Of a stretch of 64,000 nucleotides of DNA, positions 28,249-37,644 are shown piece after piece. The position numbers were made by a program, and so were the translations under genes. Origin of the DNA: Companilactobacillus alimentarius DSM 20249 (lineage in GTDB: Bacteria; Bacillota; Bacilli; Lactobacillales; Lactobacillaceae); the NCBI RefSeq assembly GCF_002849895.1, contig NZ_CP018867.1, positions 558,001-622,000 on the forward strand, written 5' to 3'. The notes below the pieces were generated by a model that was given only the letters and a program-made list of their open reading frames with translations, was not told the DNA's origin and made no database searches. Position 1 is the first letter of the stretch. Each line of letters starts with the position of its first letter.

Positions 28249-28884
28249 TTGAAAATAAACTACCCTGATGGTCGAATCTTTCACAATAAGCCATCACAAA
28301 CTTCTCTTGATGTTGATACGACAAATGCCAAAAAGAAAATGATTTTTGGTGATCGTGGTATGACTCTTGAGGAGGAAATCAATGAGAGTAATAAATATTA
28401 TCGTAGTCATGATATTGCGGTAATATATAAAAAGCCTACACCGATTCAAATTGTAAAAGTCGACTACCCTAAAAGAAGTAAGGCTGTCATTAGAGAGGCT
28501 TACTTTAGACAGGCCTCGACGACCGACTACAACGGTGTTTACAATGGCTATTATGTTGATTTTGAAGCTAAGGAAACCAAGAATAAAAATATCTTTCCTT
28601 TAAAAAACTTTCACCAACATCAAATTGATCACTTAAAAAAGTGTCAAAAACAAGGCGGTATCTGCTTTGTTATTATAAAATATGTCGCATTAAAACGCTA
28701 TTTTGTTATGCCAGCTGATAATATTTTCGCCCATTGGGATGCTCAAAAGCATGATGGAGCGAAATCAATTCAATTAGCTGACGTTGTCGACTGTTCTATC
28801 GAGATCAAAGCAGATTACAATCCTACTTTACCCTATATTAAGGCTGTTCAACAGCTAATCGAAAGTGGGAAGGAGAAAAAATGA
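28249..28884 (+). CDS. recU: Holliday junction resolvase RecU
   Basis: A 211-residue nuclease with the RecU fold: FGDRGMTLEEEINESN, KVDYPKR, STTDYNGVYNGYYVDFEAKET, carrying the catalytic Asp and E-x-K, and KNFHQHQI. It resolves Holliday junctions and supports RecA. The start is a TTG (GGAG 8 bases upstream, no better ATG). A TATAAT box lies at 28221-28226. It overlaps pbp1A by 4 bases, the classic recU-ponA pair. Confidence 0.93.
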   Translation: MKINYPDGRIFHNKPSQTSLDVDTTNAKKKMIFGDRGMTLEEEINESNKYYRSHDIAVIYKKPTPIQIVKVDYPKRSKAVIREAYFRQASTTDYNGVYNGYYVDFEAKETKNKNIFPLKNFHQHQIDHLKKCQKQGGICFVIIKYVALKRYFVMPADNIFAHWDAQKHDGAKSIQLADVVDCSIEIKADYNPTLPYIKAVQQLIESGKEKK

Positions 28885-31373
28885 GTAAAAAAAATACCAA
28901 TATATTCACCTTCAAAAATATTTTAAAATGGTTGTTATCAATTATTGCTGTTTTAGTCGGAATATTTTTGTTTATCTTTGTCTACTATGCTTTCAGCGCA
29001 CCAACAGTTAGTCAAGAAAACTTACAAAGCGGTGGTTCCTCTTCAATCGTCGATTCAACTGGAAAGCAAATTGCTTCTCTAGGAGACAACAAGAGAAATT
29101 ACGTAACTATTGATAAAGTGCCCCAACAGATGGAAGATGCTGTGGTTTCAATTGAGGATAAGAACTTTTACAATGAGCCACTTGGTATCGACCCTGTCAG
29201 AATTGCGAAGTCAGCGTTTAATAATGTTACTAAAGGTACTCTACAAGGTGGAAGTACTTTAACGCAACAATTAGTTAAGTTAACGGTCTTCTCCACAGAA
29301 ACAAAGGATCAAACTTTTAAACGTAAAATGCAAGAAGCTTGGCTAGCTATGAGGGTTAGTCAGAAGTTCTCTAAGCAACAAATACTTGAGTTTTATATGA
29401 ACAAAGTTTATTTAAACAATGGTATCTATGGTGTTGAAACTGGTGCTAAATATTATTATGGGAAGAACTTGAAACAACTTAGTTTGGCGCAGATGGCTCT
29501 TCTAGCTGGTTTGCCTAATGCCCCAAGTAACTATGATCCCTATACACATCCTGAGGCTGCTAAGAATCGTCGTGATTTGGTTATTAGAGCTATGTACAAT
29601 AATAATAAGATTACCAAATCTCAGGCCGAAGAAGCTATTAATACACCAATCAGTTCTGGATTACAACCATATAAGAAAGTAAGCAATAGTAATAATACTA
29701 AACGAATTATTGCTGATCCTTATATTAAAGAGGCTATTACTGAAGTTAAGAAAAAGGGATTTGATCCTTATCGAGATAACTTGAAGATTACCGTTAACAT
29801 GGATTACGCAGCTCAAAAACGTCTGTATAACATTGTTAACACTTCAAACTATGTTTCCTTCCCTGATTCTAAACTACAAGTTGGCGCCTCTGTCGTGAAC
29901 CCCAACAACGGTAAAGTCGTTGCTATGATTGGCGGAAGAAACTTAGGCGATGTTCAATTTGGACTAAATCGTGCCGTTCAAACTGGACGTAGTAATGGTT
30001 CAACTATGAAGCCTTTACTTGATTACGCTCCAGCCATTGAAAACTTAAATTGGTCCACATATCATCAACTGGAAGATACGGAATATACTTATGCCGGTAC
30101 TGATATCCAATTGAAAGATTGGGATGAACAGTACGAAGGTCAGATGAGTATGAGAAAAGCCTTGGTTAACTCTAGAAACATTCCAGCGGTAAGAACCTTA
30201 TCAGCTGTCGGGCTTTCCAATGCTAAACAATTCGTTAAAAAATTAGGTATCAATATTAAGGAAAATGGTTTATCCGTAGGTATCGGTGGTAATATTTCCT
30301 CACTTCAAGGAGCCTCTGCTTATTCAGCCTTTTCAAATGGTGGGACATATTACAAACCATATTATGTTTCGAAAATTGAAACAGCTGATGGAATCACACA
30401 TACTTATAATAAATCCGGTACGACAGCAATGAAGGATTCAACAGCTTATATGATTACTGATATGCTTAAGGGTGTGCCATCAACTTACGCTACTTATGCT
30501 AATATTTCTGGTTTACATCAAGCTGGTAAAACTGGTACAACCAACTATAGTTCTGAATCCATTGCTGCAAATTCTGCTTTAAGTGGAACAGCCAAAGATT
30601 CTTGGTACAACGGTTATACGAAGAATTATTCTATCAGTGTTTGGACCGGTTATGATTCTCCAAATGAAAAAGGTATCTCCTCTACTTACCAAAGCGTTGC
30701 TGGTAAAATTTATAAAGCTGAAATGAGTTATCTAGCTGAAAATACTAACAGTAACCCTAACTGGAAGAAACCAAGTTCCGTTGTAAGTAGAAAAATCGTT
30801 AACGACGGTTCCACAGATCCAGTGGTTCTCAAACCAGGTAGTTCTCAAAGCTATACTAAAGAACTATTCGTTAAGGGACACGCTCCTGCTAGTTCTTACA
30901 AAGAGTCAGATTATTCTTCATCAAGTGCTTCTAAGTCAAGCAGCAATGAAGTAACAAGCAATAATCAATCAAGCAGTTCCTCTGAGTCATCTGATTCCGA
31001 TAATGATACTAGTGATCAAACTGAAACAGAGACTGGAACTGGATCTGATTCTGATGATCAAACTAACAGCGATACTAACACAACCGATAACAACAATACT
31101 TCCAGCGATTCGTCTAATAGTAGTGATACTAATACCGGTACTAGTTCTAACAGTAATAACACTAATAGTACCAACACTGGAAACAGCGATAATAGTACTA
31201 ACAGTAATACCAATACCGGTGACACAAGCAACAACAATAGTTCTAACACCAATACTGGTAGCGACACTAATACTGATTCCGGTAGCAGTAGTGGCGATAG
31301 TAACGGTGGTTCAACTACTAATAGTGGTGCTACTACTAATGGATCGTCAACCGATAGTTCAAGTGCACAATAG
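28881..31373 (+). CDS. pbp1A: Class A penicillin-binding protein PBP1A/1B
   Basis: An 830-residue bifunctional PBP: membrane anchor (about 14-38), GT51 glycosyltransferase (about 60-240: EDKNFYNEPLGID, GGSTLTQQLVK), and transpeptidase (about 330-600) with SxxK (STMK, Ser about 373), SRN and KTGTT. The last 150 residues are an almost pure Ser/Thr/Asn/Asp/Gly tail, extracellular and probably disordered. It polymerises and cross-links peptidoglycan. Operon with recU (4-base overlap). Core motifs are complete; only the tail is unusual in length. Confidence 0.92.
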   Translation: MSKKNTNIFTFKNILKWLLSIIAVLVGIFLFIFVYYAFSAPTVSQENLQSGGSSSIVDSTGKQIASLGDNKRNYVTIDKVPQQMEDAVVSIEDKNFYNEPLGIDPVRIAKSAFNNVTKGTLQGGSTLTQQLVKLTVFSTETKDQTFKRKMQEAWLAMRVSQKFSKQQILEFYMNKVYLNNGIYGVETGAKYYYGKNLKQLSLAQMALLAGLPNAPSNYDPYTHPEAAKNRRDLVIRAMYNNNKITKSQAEEAINTPISSGLQPYKKVSNSNNTKRIIADPYIKEAITEVKKKGFDPYRDNLKITVNMDYAAQKRLYNIVNTSNYVSFPDSKLQVGASVVNPNNGKVVAMIGGRNLGDVQFGLNRAVQTGRSNGSTMKPLLDYAPAIENLNWSTYHQLEDTEYTYAGTDIQLKDWDEQYEGQMSMRKALVNSRNIPAVRTLSAVGLSNAKQFVKKLGINIKENGLSVGIGGNISSLQGASAYSAFSNGGTYYKPYYVSKIETADGITHTYNKSGTTAMKDSTAYMITDMLKGVPSTYATYANISGLHQAGKTGTTNYSSESIAANSALSGTAKDSWYNGYTKNYSISVWTGYDSPNEKGISSTYQSVAGKIYKAEMSYLAENTNSNPNWKKPSSVVSRKIVNDGSTDPVVLKPGSSQSYTKELFVKGHAPASSYKESDYSSSSASKSSSNEVTSNNQSSSSSESSDSDNDTSDQTETETGTGSDSDDQTNSDTNTTDNNNTSSDSSNSSDTNTGTSSNSNNTNSTNTGNSDNSTNSNTNTGDTSNNNSSNTNTGSDTNTDSGSSSGDSNGGSTTNSGATTNGSSTDSSSAQ

Positions 31374-31380
31374 TCTTTTC

Positions 31381-31427
31381 AAAGAGTTGAGATTTGGTTT
31401 TTAAACTAAATCTTGGCTCTTTTTTTA
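31381..31427 (+). terminator. Terminator of recU-pbp1A
   Basis: AGAG..AGATTTGGTTT / AAACTAAATCT..CTCT stem followed by seven Ts; it lies just past the pbp1A stop codon. Confidence 0.85.
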
Positions 31428-31434
31428 TACAATA

Positions 31435-31469
31435 AAACACCTCATAATTTGATTAATTGTGAGGTGTTT
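31435..31469 (-). terminator. Terminator of the SLAP surface-protein gene
   Basis: AAACACCTCA and TGAGGTGTTT arms around a 15-base loop, with TTTTAT following on the minus strand. Confidence 0.8.
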
Positions 31470-31479
31470 GGCAAGAATA

Positions 31480-33549
31480 TTATTCAACTGTAACGTTATC
31501 AGCTTTAACAAAATCATCAGTTGCAATACGATAATATTTAGTACCAGTATTATCAAGATAAGCAACCCGATCGACTTTCCATGCGGTATTAGGTGCTAAC
31601 ACGCAATTATTGCATTGATCATCTTGACAGTTATTGAAGTAAGTTATTTTATTACCAGTTTTAACTATCAAATTCATCGGCTGATAAAGATAAACTGATT
31701 GAGCTTTTACCCATTCATTAGTAGCAACACGATAATAGGTTTCATTGGAAATCTGAGCAGTCTCATCACTTCTCCAATCAGAATTGGAACTTAGATCGTG
31801 ATTAGTGATCTGAGAAAATTTATTATCGTTTAATTTATAAAGCGTCACGTCACCCTTGTCAGGTAACGTTGAAACCAAATGATCTTTCTTGATAAGATCA
31901 ATATCATTATCTACATTATTACCAGCTGTACTTGTTGATGAAGTTATAGGAGTGTAATAAAGATTCAACGACAAATTAATACCTGACAATTGATTATCAA
32001 TTTGCCCTCCAGAAATTAATTTTAAAAGATTAGCTAAAGTATAATTATTTTTTAGAACTACACTAATAGGTTCACTAGCTTGTTGCTTACCATAGGTCTC
32101 AGTGACAGTGGATTTATTTAGGTCAAGTTTAAAAACATTGTCATTTGGTTTACTACTTTCAATATATTTCTGATAATTCTTTATCTCGCTACCAATTGAT
32201 AGTTGGTATTTAATATTTGAGTATAATTCATTATTAGTATAAACATTCTCCTCAATGGTAAAAACGCTTAACTGAGGTATTTTAACACTGACTGATAAAT
32301 TATTAGGATCTAGACTTGCTCCATTCAAAGTAATTTCAGGTTGATAAGTAGTATTATATCCTGTACTGCTTATTGAAGAATCTTGTAAGCTTGGCAATGA
32401 AATTTTAACATCGGTTTTATCTAATTTAACTAATTTTGTTGCCTGTCCGATTACTTTTTGTGGGTCATTAGCCTCAAGATAGTTAATAGTTAAATTAGCG
32501 GCAGACAAATAGACTGGTATTGACGTTTTAGCATTATCTGCTAAAACTATTTGTTTACTCGAATTTAATTTGACTGGAATCGAATCATCACTAACTGGTT
32601 GATAAACATTATCATTTTTATCTTTGGCTGGATTAAAGTTAATCTTCACAGTTTTTTGATCTTGTAAAGCAAGTTGCTGTGCATTTGTCAGATTCGTAGT
32701 TAAGTCAACAACCTTTTTCCCATCCATTGTTCCTGGGAATGTGACGGTCTTAGGTATTTGATTATCAAGATAATTGATTTGGCTATCACAAGTGATTTTG
32801 CCGTTACTATCAATGTTTGCTTTCACAGTCTGTTGATCTGCGTTATAACCTTTAAGTCCGGGAACCTTAACATTAACTTCAGAGTTTTTATCACCAGCGA
32901 CTGTTACAGTTTTAGTGCCTAAATTAGTATTTAGCGAAACATCTTGAACGACATAATTTTCGTCAACGGTATAAGGTACTGTTATTTTGGCCATATTTCC
33001 ACTAGATGTTATAGCACCATAATCATGAGGGACTAAATAATCATTGGAATTCTTCTTAAGCCAAGTATTCTTAGCAATCATATAATAGGTATCGTTATTG
33101 AAATCGAGGATTTTTCCGACGACCCAACGTCCAGTTCCAATCTGAATCTTACTGATTACCATTTGATTATCATCCAAATTGTAAAAATGGCTACTCTCAC
33201 CCAATTGGGCGTAACTATTGTCAGTAACCGTTACTTCAGTGCCATCAACGATTACTTTGGGCATGTAAGGATATTGTTGAGCATCAATTGGTGATGCAGT
33301 GGTAGTTTGTCCCAATTTGGTTGAATAACTATATTCAATATCTTTTTGATAATAATCCGAATGAACTTCAAAAGTTCCGGTTATCATATTGTTAGTAGTA
33401 TTAAAGCTTCCAGTTGCAGTTTGAGTAGTGTCAGCTTGCAATGGTGTGGTTGGAATTGTTAATAGTATGAAAAGGCTAAACAACCCTAATGTACATAGAT
33501 TTAATATTATTTTAAAATAACTATTTGTTTTCAATTTATATTTCAGCAT
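31480..33549 (-). CDS. Large secreted surface protein with SLAP-type repeats
   Basis: A 689-residue exported protein: signal peptide/anchor (about 1-40, LCTLGLFSLFILLTIP, cleavage near LQADT), a beta-rich body with repeated beta-strand blocks resembling MucBP/Big-like modules, and SLAP-like modules near residues 100-175 and in the last 140 residues (YYRVATNEWVK, TAWKVDRVAY, YYRIATDDFVK). A C-terminal NCQDDQCNNC cluster is notable in a family that is usually Cys-free. It probably binds wall polymers non-covalently; the ligand or host target is unknown. First gene of the accessory block. Confidence 0.72.
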   Translation of the reverse strand: MLKYKLKTNSYFKIILNLCTLGLFSLFILLTIPTTPLQADTTQTATGSFNTTNNMITGTFEVHSDYYQKDIEYSYSTKLGQTTTASPIDAQQYPYMPKVIVDGTEVTVTDNSYAQLGESSHFYNLDDNQMVISKIQIGTGRWVVGKILDFNNDTYYMIAKNTWLKKNSNDYLVPHDYGAITSSGNMAKITVPYTVDENYVVQDVSLNTNLGTKTVTVAGDKNSEVNVKVPGLKGYNADQQTVKANIDSNGKITCDSQINYLDNQIPKTVTFPGTMDGKKVVDLTTNLTNAQQLALQDQKTVKINFNPAKDKNDNVYQPVSDDSIPVKLNSSKQIVLADNAKTSIPVYLSAANLTINYLEANDPQKVIGQATKLVKLDKTDVKISLPSLQDSSISSTGYNTTYQPEITLNGASLDPNNLSVSVKIPQLSVFTIEENVYTNNELYSNIKYQLSIGSEIKNYQKYIESSKPNDNVFKLDLNKSTVTETYGKQQASEPISVVLKNNYTLANLLKLISGGQIDNQLSGINLSLNLYYTPITSSTSTAGNNVDNDIDLIKKDHLVSTLPDKGDVTLYKLNDNKFSQITNHDLSSNSDWRSDETAQISNETYYRVATNEWVKAQSVYLYQPMNLIVKTGNKITYFNNCQDDQCNNCVLAPNTAWKVDRVAYLDNTGTKYYRIATDDFVKADNVTVE

Positions 33550-33786
33550 ACTTTTTAATTCAACTCCTTTTATTCACATTATAAAAACATCAGTAATCCA
33601 GCCAACTTCATTATAGTTCGATAAAAATGGTAGAGTTATTATAAATGATTACAGTTAAGTCAAATAAAAACAATACACGAATCGTATATTACTTTTTGTA
33701 AGCTCTAAATTATTTTAGAGTAGTCTTTACTAAGACATATTGTCTTTAAAAATTAATCTACTAACAGATATTAAGAACCTTTCGAT
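33550..33786. other. Intergenic region between surface protein and beta-galactosidase genes
   Basis: About 240 AT-rich bases. A weak minus-strand hairpin with a following T run near 33663-33692 may terminate the beta-galactosidase gene; the CTCTAAA/TTTAGAG stem near 33703-33720 has no T run. No gene is supported. Confidence 0.45.
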
Positions 33787-36180
33787 TTAATTCATTTTTG
33801 CTTCAACTTTAACCGTATCAACATCATTCTTTTGAACGATTGCTAAGGCCTTGCCACTGAACAATTTCACAGTTTGACTGTTACCCACTGTTTGATTGAT
33901 GGGGTTTCCATTTGCTGAGTTAACAAGTTTACCTCCATCAACTTCAAGTCTAATTTGATCATTTACTCCTTCAACAAAATTACCATTCTCATCAATTGCC
34001 TTGAGTTCAAATAGATCAATTTCTTTTCCAGAGAAAATTTCATTAGCTACTACTTTTGTAGTTGTCTTATTAGTTAAACGTTTTGTTTCAGCAACGACTT
34101 TATCATTTTGATAAGCAACCACTTTTAATTCACCAGGTTCAAAATCTACTGTCCAAGATGCTTGGCAGTCTTGAGTTTCTTTCTTGCCAAAACTTTGACC
34201 ATTAATAAACAATTCAATTTCTTTAACGTTGCTAAAAGCTTTAACTAAAACTTTGCCATTTTGATCAAAGGTGATCTCAGACTTATTCCAACTAGGCATG
34301 ACATGGACCATTGGTTCCTTAGTCCAATGTGCTTGATAATAGTAATAATAGTCCTTAGGAAAACCGCATAAATCTGCAATACCAAATTGCGAACTGATAG
34401 CAGGCCAATTAAATGGCGATGGTTCGCCATAATAGTCAAAACCAGTCCAAAGGAATACGCCGCCCATATAAGGATTTTCCTTTAAATAGGATAAAACTTC
34501 TTCAGGATGAGCTGTACCACCAAGTCCTGGATCTCCAGGTTTTCTAAGTCCTGGTAAAACCATTGAGAAGTAAGATCCAAAATTATTACATTGACGTAGT
34601 TCTTCATTATCCTTATAAATTCCTCTAGTTGAAAAGTATGAGGCATTTTCGGTACTCATCATTGGTAATTCAGGATTGTTTTGATGAATCAGTTTAGCAC
34701 CAGCACCCATGACGCCGGCTTCTGGATAATTAACTCCCAGAATATCAAGATTCTTAATATAATCAGAGTCCACGATGCCTTCTGGATTCAGTAATTCAGC
34801 ACCGATAATTAAATGCTCATAATCATTTTTTCTAATTGTTCGAGTCAACTTCTTGGCAATCCTTGTTCCAAAGGTAGTGTTACCAATTAACTCTTCATTA
34901 GAAATAGACCAAAAGGCAATTGATGGATGCATTCGATCTCTTAAAACGGTCTGTTCTAAATCATCAACTCGCCATGGTGAACTTTCCAAAAGTCGATTTT
35001 CATCAATTAAAATGATTCCGAATCGATCACAGGCATTTAATAATTCTTCTGAGGCGAAGTGATGGGTACTTCTCCAAGCGTTGACACCCATTTTCTTCAT
35101 AACCTTAACTTTATAGTCTACAATATCTTGATTCAAAGCAGTTCCTACGCCACCAAAATCTTGATGTTCGCATATCCCATGTAATTGATAGTTCTTACCA
35201 TTCAAAAAGAATCCTGCAGTTGTATATTTGAAAGTATGAATCCCAAAATTTTTAGTTATTTGATCACTTTTGATTTCAAACTTCGCGTGATAGCAATTAG
35301 GAGTCTCCGGTGTCCAAAGTTTAGGATTGGAGATTTCAACGTCTGTTGCAAACTTATGGCTCTGATAAGGTTTAATCTCAATGTCGGGAAATTCTGCAAT
35401 CGTCAAATCATTTAAATGAACTTTAGGCGCAATGACTTGGACTTGATTGGAATTATTATCTACTTCTAATTCTATTCCCAATTTAGCTGTGTTTTTAGTC
35501 AGCTCTTTAGTATAAAGATAAGCTTTGTCTGAATCTAAGCTGACCAAATTCCTTTCTTCCAACCAAACATCACGATAAATACCAGCACCTTCATACCACC
35601 AACCTTCAGCACCGGTAGTGGTGTCAGCACGGACTAGTAAAACATTGGTTCCCTCGTTACCATAGTGAGCCAGTTCAGAGATATCAAATGAAAAATGATT
35701 ATAACCGCTATTATTATGACCTAGATAGATTCCATTTAGCCAAACGTCAGCCATTCTCATAACACCTTCAAAGTGAAGAATCGTCTGATTTTGTTTTTGT
35801 TCGTCACTTAGATCAAAAGTTCGACGATAATAGCCCACATTGTCTGGCTTTGAACCACTCATTAACTCTTCTGGATCATTAATATAAGAAACATTTCGTT
35901 TCCAATCATGGGGAAGATTGATTTTTTCCCAGTTTCCAGGTAATTTGTCACTCAAATCTGTTCCAGCAAGATTCTTCAACCCTTGTTCAGTGTCCCCTTG
36001 AGCAATTAACTTTAAGAAATGGTTTCCTCCAGCACTAACCGACACTCTTGGACCCGCCTCATCGGATAGACTTGCGGTAACGCCACCCAAGGCAGCAGCT
36101 TTTTTTGCTGTTTTTCGAGGTGGATTCTCCAATTCGCCATAGTGAAACGACCAAGATTTATTTAGATTTATTTTTTTAAA
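33787..36180 (-). CDS. Glycoside hydrolase family 2 beta-galactosidase-like enzyme
   Basis: About 797 residues of GH2 layout: sugar-binding jelly roll (about 85-215, WWYEGAGIYRDVWLE), Ig-like domain (about 220-320), TIM barrel (about 325-600) with the acid/base in FWSISNEEL and nucleophile Glu in STENASYF, then DUF4982/Ig-like C-terminal domains. An insertion of about 55 residues (about 20-75) separates the first strand from the jelly roll. GTG start at 36180 is preferred: GGGAG lies 9 bases upstream and gives MFKKINLNKSW. No signal peptide, so the substrate enters the cell. AraC-type regulator divergent; cre overlaps the -35. Specificity (galactoside vs glucuronide/other) is not settled. Confidence 0.85.
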   Translation of the reverse strand, partial: FKKINLNKSWSFHYGELENPPRKTAKKAAALGGVTASLSDEAGPRVSVSAGGNHFLKLIAQGDTEQGLKNLAGTDLSDKLPGNWEKINLPHDWKRNVSYINDPEELMSGSKPDNVGYYRRTFDLSDEQKQNQTILHFEGVMRMADVWLNGIYLGHNNSGYNHFSFDISELAHYGNEGTNVLLVRADTTTGAEGWWYEGAGIYRDVWLEERNLVSLDSDKAYLYTKELTKNTAKLGIELEVDNNSNQVQVIAPKVHLNDLTIAEFPDIEIKPYQSHKFATDVEISNPKLWTPETPNCYHAKFEIKSDQITKNFGIHTFKYTTAGFFLNGKNYQLHGICEHQDFGGVGTALNQDIVDYKVKVMKKMGVNAWRSTHHFASEELLNACDRFGIILIDENRLLESSPWRVDDLEQTVLRDRMHPSIAFWSISNEELIGNTTFGTRIAKKLTRTIRKNDYEHLIIGAELLNPEGIVDSDYIKNLDILGVNYPEAGVMGAGAKLIHQNNPELPMMSTENASYFSTRGIYKDNEELRQCNNFGSYFSMVLPGLRKPGDPGLGGTAHPEEVLSYLKENPYMGGVFLWTGFDYYGEPSPFNWPAISSQFGIADLCGFPKDYYYYYQAHWTKEPMVHVMPSWNKSEITFDQNGKVLVKAFSNVKEIELFINGQSFGKKETQDCQASWTVDFEPGELKVVAYQNDKVVAETKRLTNKTTTKVVANEIFSGKEIDLFELKAIDENGNFVEGVNDQIRLEVDGGKLVNSANGNPINQTVGNSQTVKLFSGKALAIVQKNDVDTVKVEAKMN

Positions 36181-36231
36181 CACAATTATCAACTCCCTAC
36201 TCATAATCAATCATAGTAAAAATATCCCTGT

Positions 36232-36270
36232 GTTATAATGTTTTTATGCGATTTACAGCAAGCGCTTACT
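36232..36270. promoter_or_regulatory. Divergent promoters with a cre-like site
   Basis: cre-like AGCAAGCGCTTACT (36257-36270) overlaps the -35 TTGCTG (36256-36261 minus) of the beta-galactosidase promoter; its -10 is TATAAC (36232-36237 minus), 18-bp spacer. On the plus strand TATAAT (36234-36239) serves the AraC gene, so the site lies just after that start point. CcpA should repress both. Confidence 0.75.
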
Positions 36271-36295
36271 GTTAATTTCCAACTTGGAGGTACAA

Positions 36296-37261
36296 ATGGC
36301 TAAGGAAAATTTCAAAGCACTCGATTCACATTCCTCTAAGGAACAACCTGAAATTTATACGAAAGAACCACTAACAATCTTTTTTAAAAGAAAACTCAAT
36401 CATGACGTTTTATATACCATGATTAATTCTAAGGGATTTAAAGTCTTTGAAGAGCAAGATTATCAAAAAAAACATCAAGATCGTGATTTTGAAATAATGT
36501 ATGTTTTAAATGGTAGTTTGACCAATACTATTGAGCAAAACGTTACTTCTTTTAAAGCAGGTGAAGGCTATATTTTGAATCCTCAAATCAACCACAAAGA
36601 AACTCTCGACGATAACTGTACAGTTGTCTTTATCAATCTCTCCAGTTCACTGTTAAAAAAATTGATGAAGAATTTGAAAAACAATGGACCAGTCTTTTCC
36701 TTTTTTAAGCATAATCTAAGTTCTGATAATTCTTGGGAACGCAATTTTTTGGAGTTCACCACTCGCATGCCTTATTTAAATAAGATTTTTGAAATCACTT
36801 TAGATTCACTACAACAGGAACTAGTCACGCCTAAAGTTGGTTCGAAGTATTTTCAAGCAGGGTTAGTTCTCCGTCTCCTGGCGGAATTAGAGGACGAAAC
36901 CTACTTTCACGTAACCAATATTTCACTTGATCAATCAAAGGATGATTTTTTAGTCGATCAAATTATTAGATTGATTGAAAATCATTATGGAGATATAACT
37001 AGAAAAGATTTAGAGAAGAATCTACATTATAATTCTGAGTATTTAAATCGATTATTGAAGAGCAAAACTCGTTTAACAATTAGTGAATATGCCCAAAATA
37101 TCCGGATAAAAAACGCTGAACAACTGTTAATCAATACTGATTGGACAGTCCAAAAAATTTCACAAAAATTAGGTTTTTCGAGTGAAACCTATTTTTATCA
37201 TTACTTCAAAAGACATTTACAATTGTCTCCCCGCGTTTATCGAAATAAATTTAAAGTTTAA
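36296..37261 (+). CDS. AraC family regulator of the beta-galactosidase gene
   Basis: About 321 residues: N-terminal cupin (about 50-115, FKAGEGYILNPQINHKET), C-terminal double HTH (about 220-318) with YNSEYLNRLLKSKT and IAQKLGFSS-like ISQKLGFSSETYFYHYFKRH. Start at the ATG after GGAGG; the upstream TTG lies inside that site. Divergent from the GH2 gene, which it most likely activates in the presence of the sugar. Ligand unknown. Confidence 0.88.
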   Translation: MAKENFKALDSHSSKEQPEIYTKEPLTIFFKRKLNHDVLYTMINSKGFKVFEEQDYQKKHQDRDFEIMYVLNGSLTNTIEQNVTSFKAGEGYILNPQINHKETLDDNCTVVFINLSSSLLKKLMKNLKNNGPVFSFFKHNLSSDNSWERNFLEFTTRMPYLNKIFEITLDSLQQELVTPKVGSKYFQAGLVLRLLAELEDETYFHVTNISLDQSKDDFLVDQIIRLIENHYGDITRKDLEKNLHYNSEYLNRLLKSKTRLTISEYAQNIRIKNAEQLLINTDWTVQKISQKLGFSSETYFYHYFKRHLQLSPRVYRNKFKV

Positions 37262-37269
37262 TTAGAGTA

Positions 37270-37313
37270 AAAAAAGAGAGTCAAGACTGAATTCACAATC
37301 TTGGCTCTCTTTT
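37270..37313. terminator. Terminator between AraC gene and small membrane gene
   Basis: AAAAAGAGAGTCAAGA..., loop, ...TCTTGGCTCTCTTTT; A/T runs on both sides. Confidence 0.82.
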
Positions 37314-37326
37314 GATATTTTCAATT

Positions 37327-37632
37327 TTATAAATAGTGGTAACTATTTAATATATTCAAAGAAGTTTTATCAGCAGGCTTATATCCTTGCTTTACCATAT
37401 CTTTAACATAAAGACGATTGTAAAAGAACGCAAAAATAAAAGTCACCAAGAGCGCTCCCCCACCCCACGTAAAGGAACCAAAAATTATTTCTGCTATAAC
37501 CAAAAAACAAGCCCATTTGAAATCGCCACGAAAAACTGGAGTCCAAAATCCAAAGAACATCTCTGTCCAAGAAAAACCAACTTTAACATTCTTATAAGTT
37601 TGATTTTTTTCATTTATCAAATTAGCAAACAT
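37327..37632 (-). CDS. Small membrane protein of unknown function
   Basis: A 101-residue protein with two or three hydrophobic segments (FSWTEMFFGFWTPVFRG, ACFLVIAEIIFGSFTW, ALLVTFIFAFFYNRLYV) and a short polar tail. It resembles DUF2628-type small membrane proteins, but I cannot assign a function. It follows the hydroxyacid dehydrogenase gene by 12 bases and may be co-transcribed with it. Confidence 0.65.
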   Translation of the reverse strand: MFANLINEKNQTYKNVKVGFSWTEMFFGFWTPVFRGDFKWACFLVIAEIIFGSFTWGGGALLVTFIFAFFYNRLYVKDMVKQGYKPADKTSLNILNSYHYL

Positions 37633-37644
37633 ACATTTCTCCTT

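Noticed and set aside
31058..31267. Leu/Val-rich frames opposite and alongside the pbp1A tail
   Set aside because: Artefact of the repetitive AGT/ACT codons of the tail.
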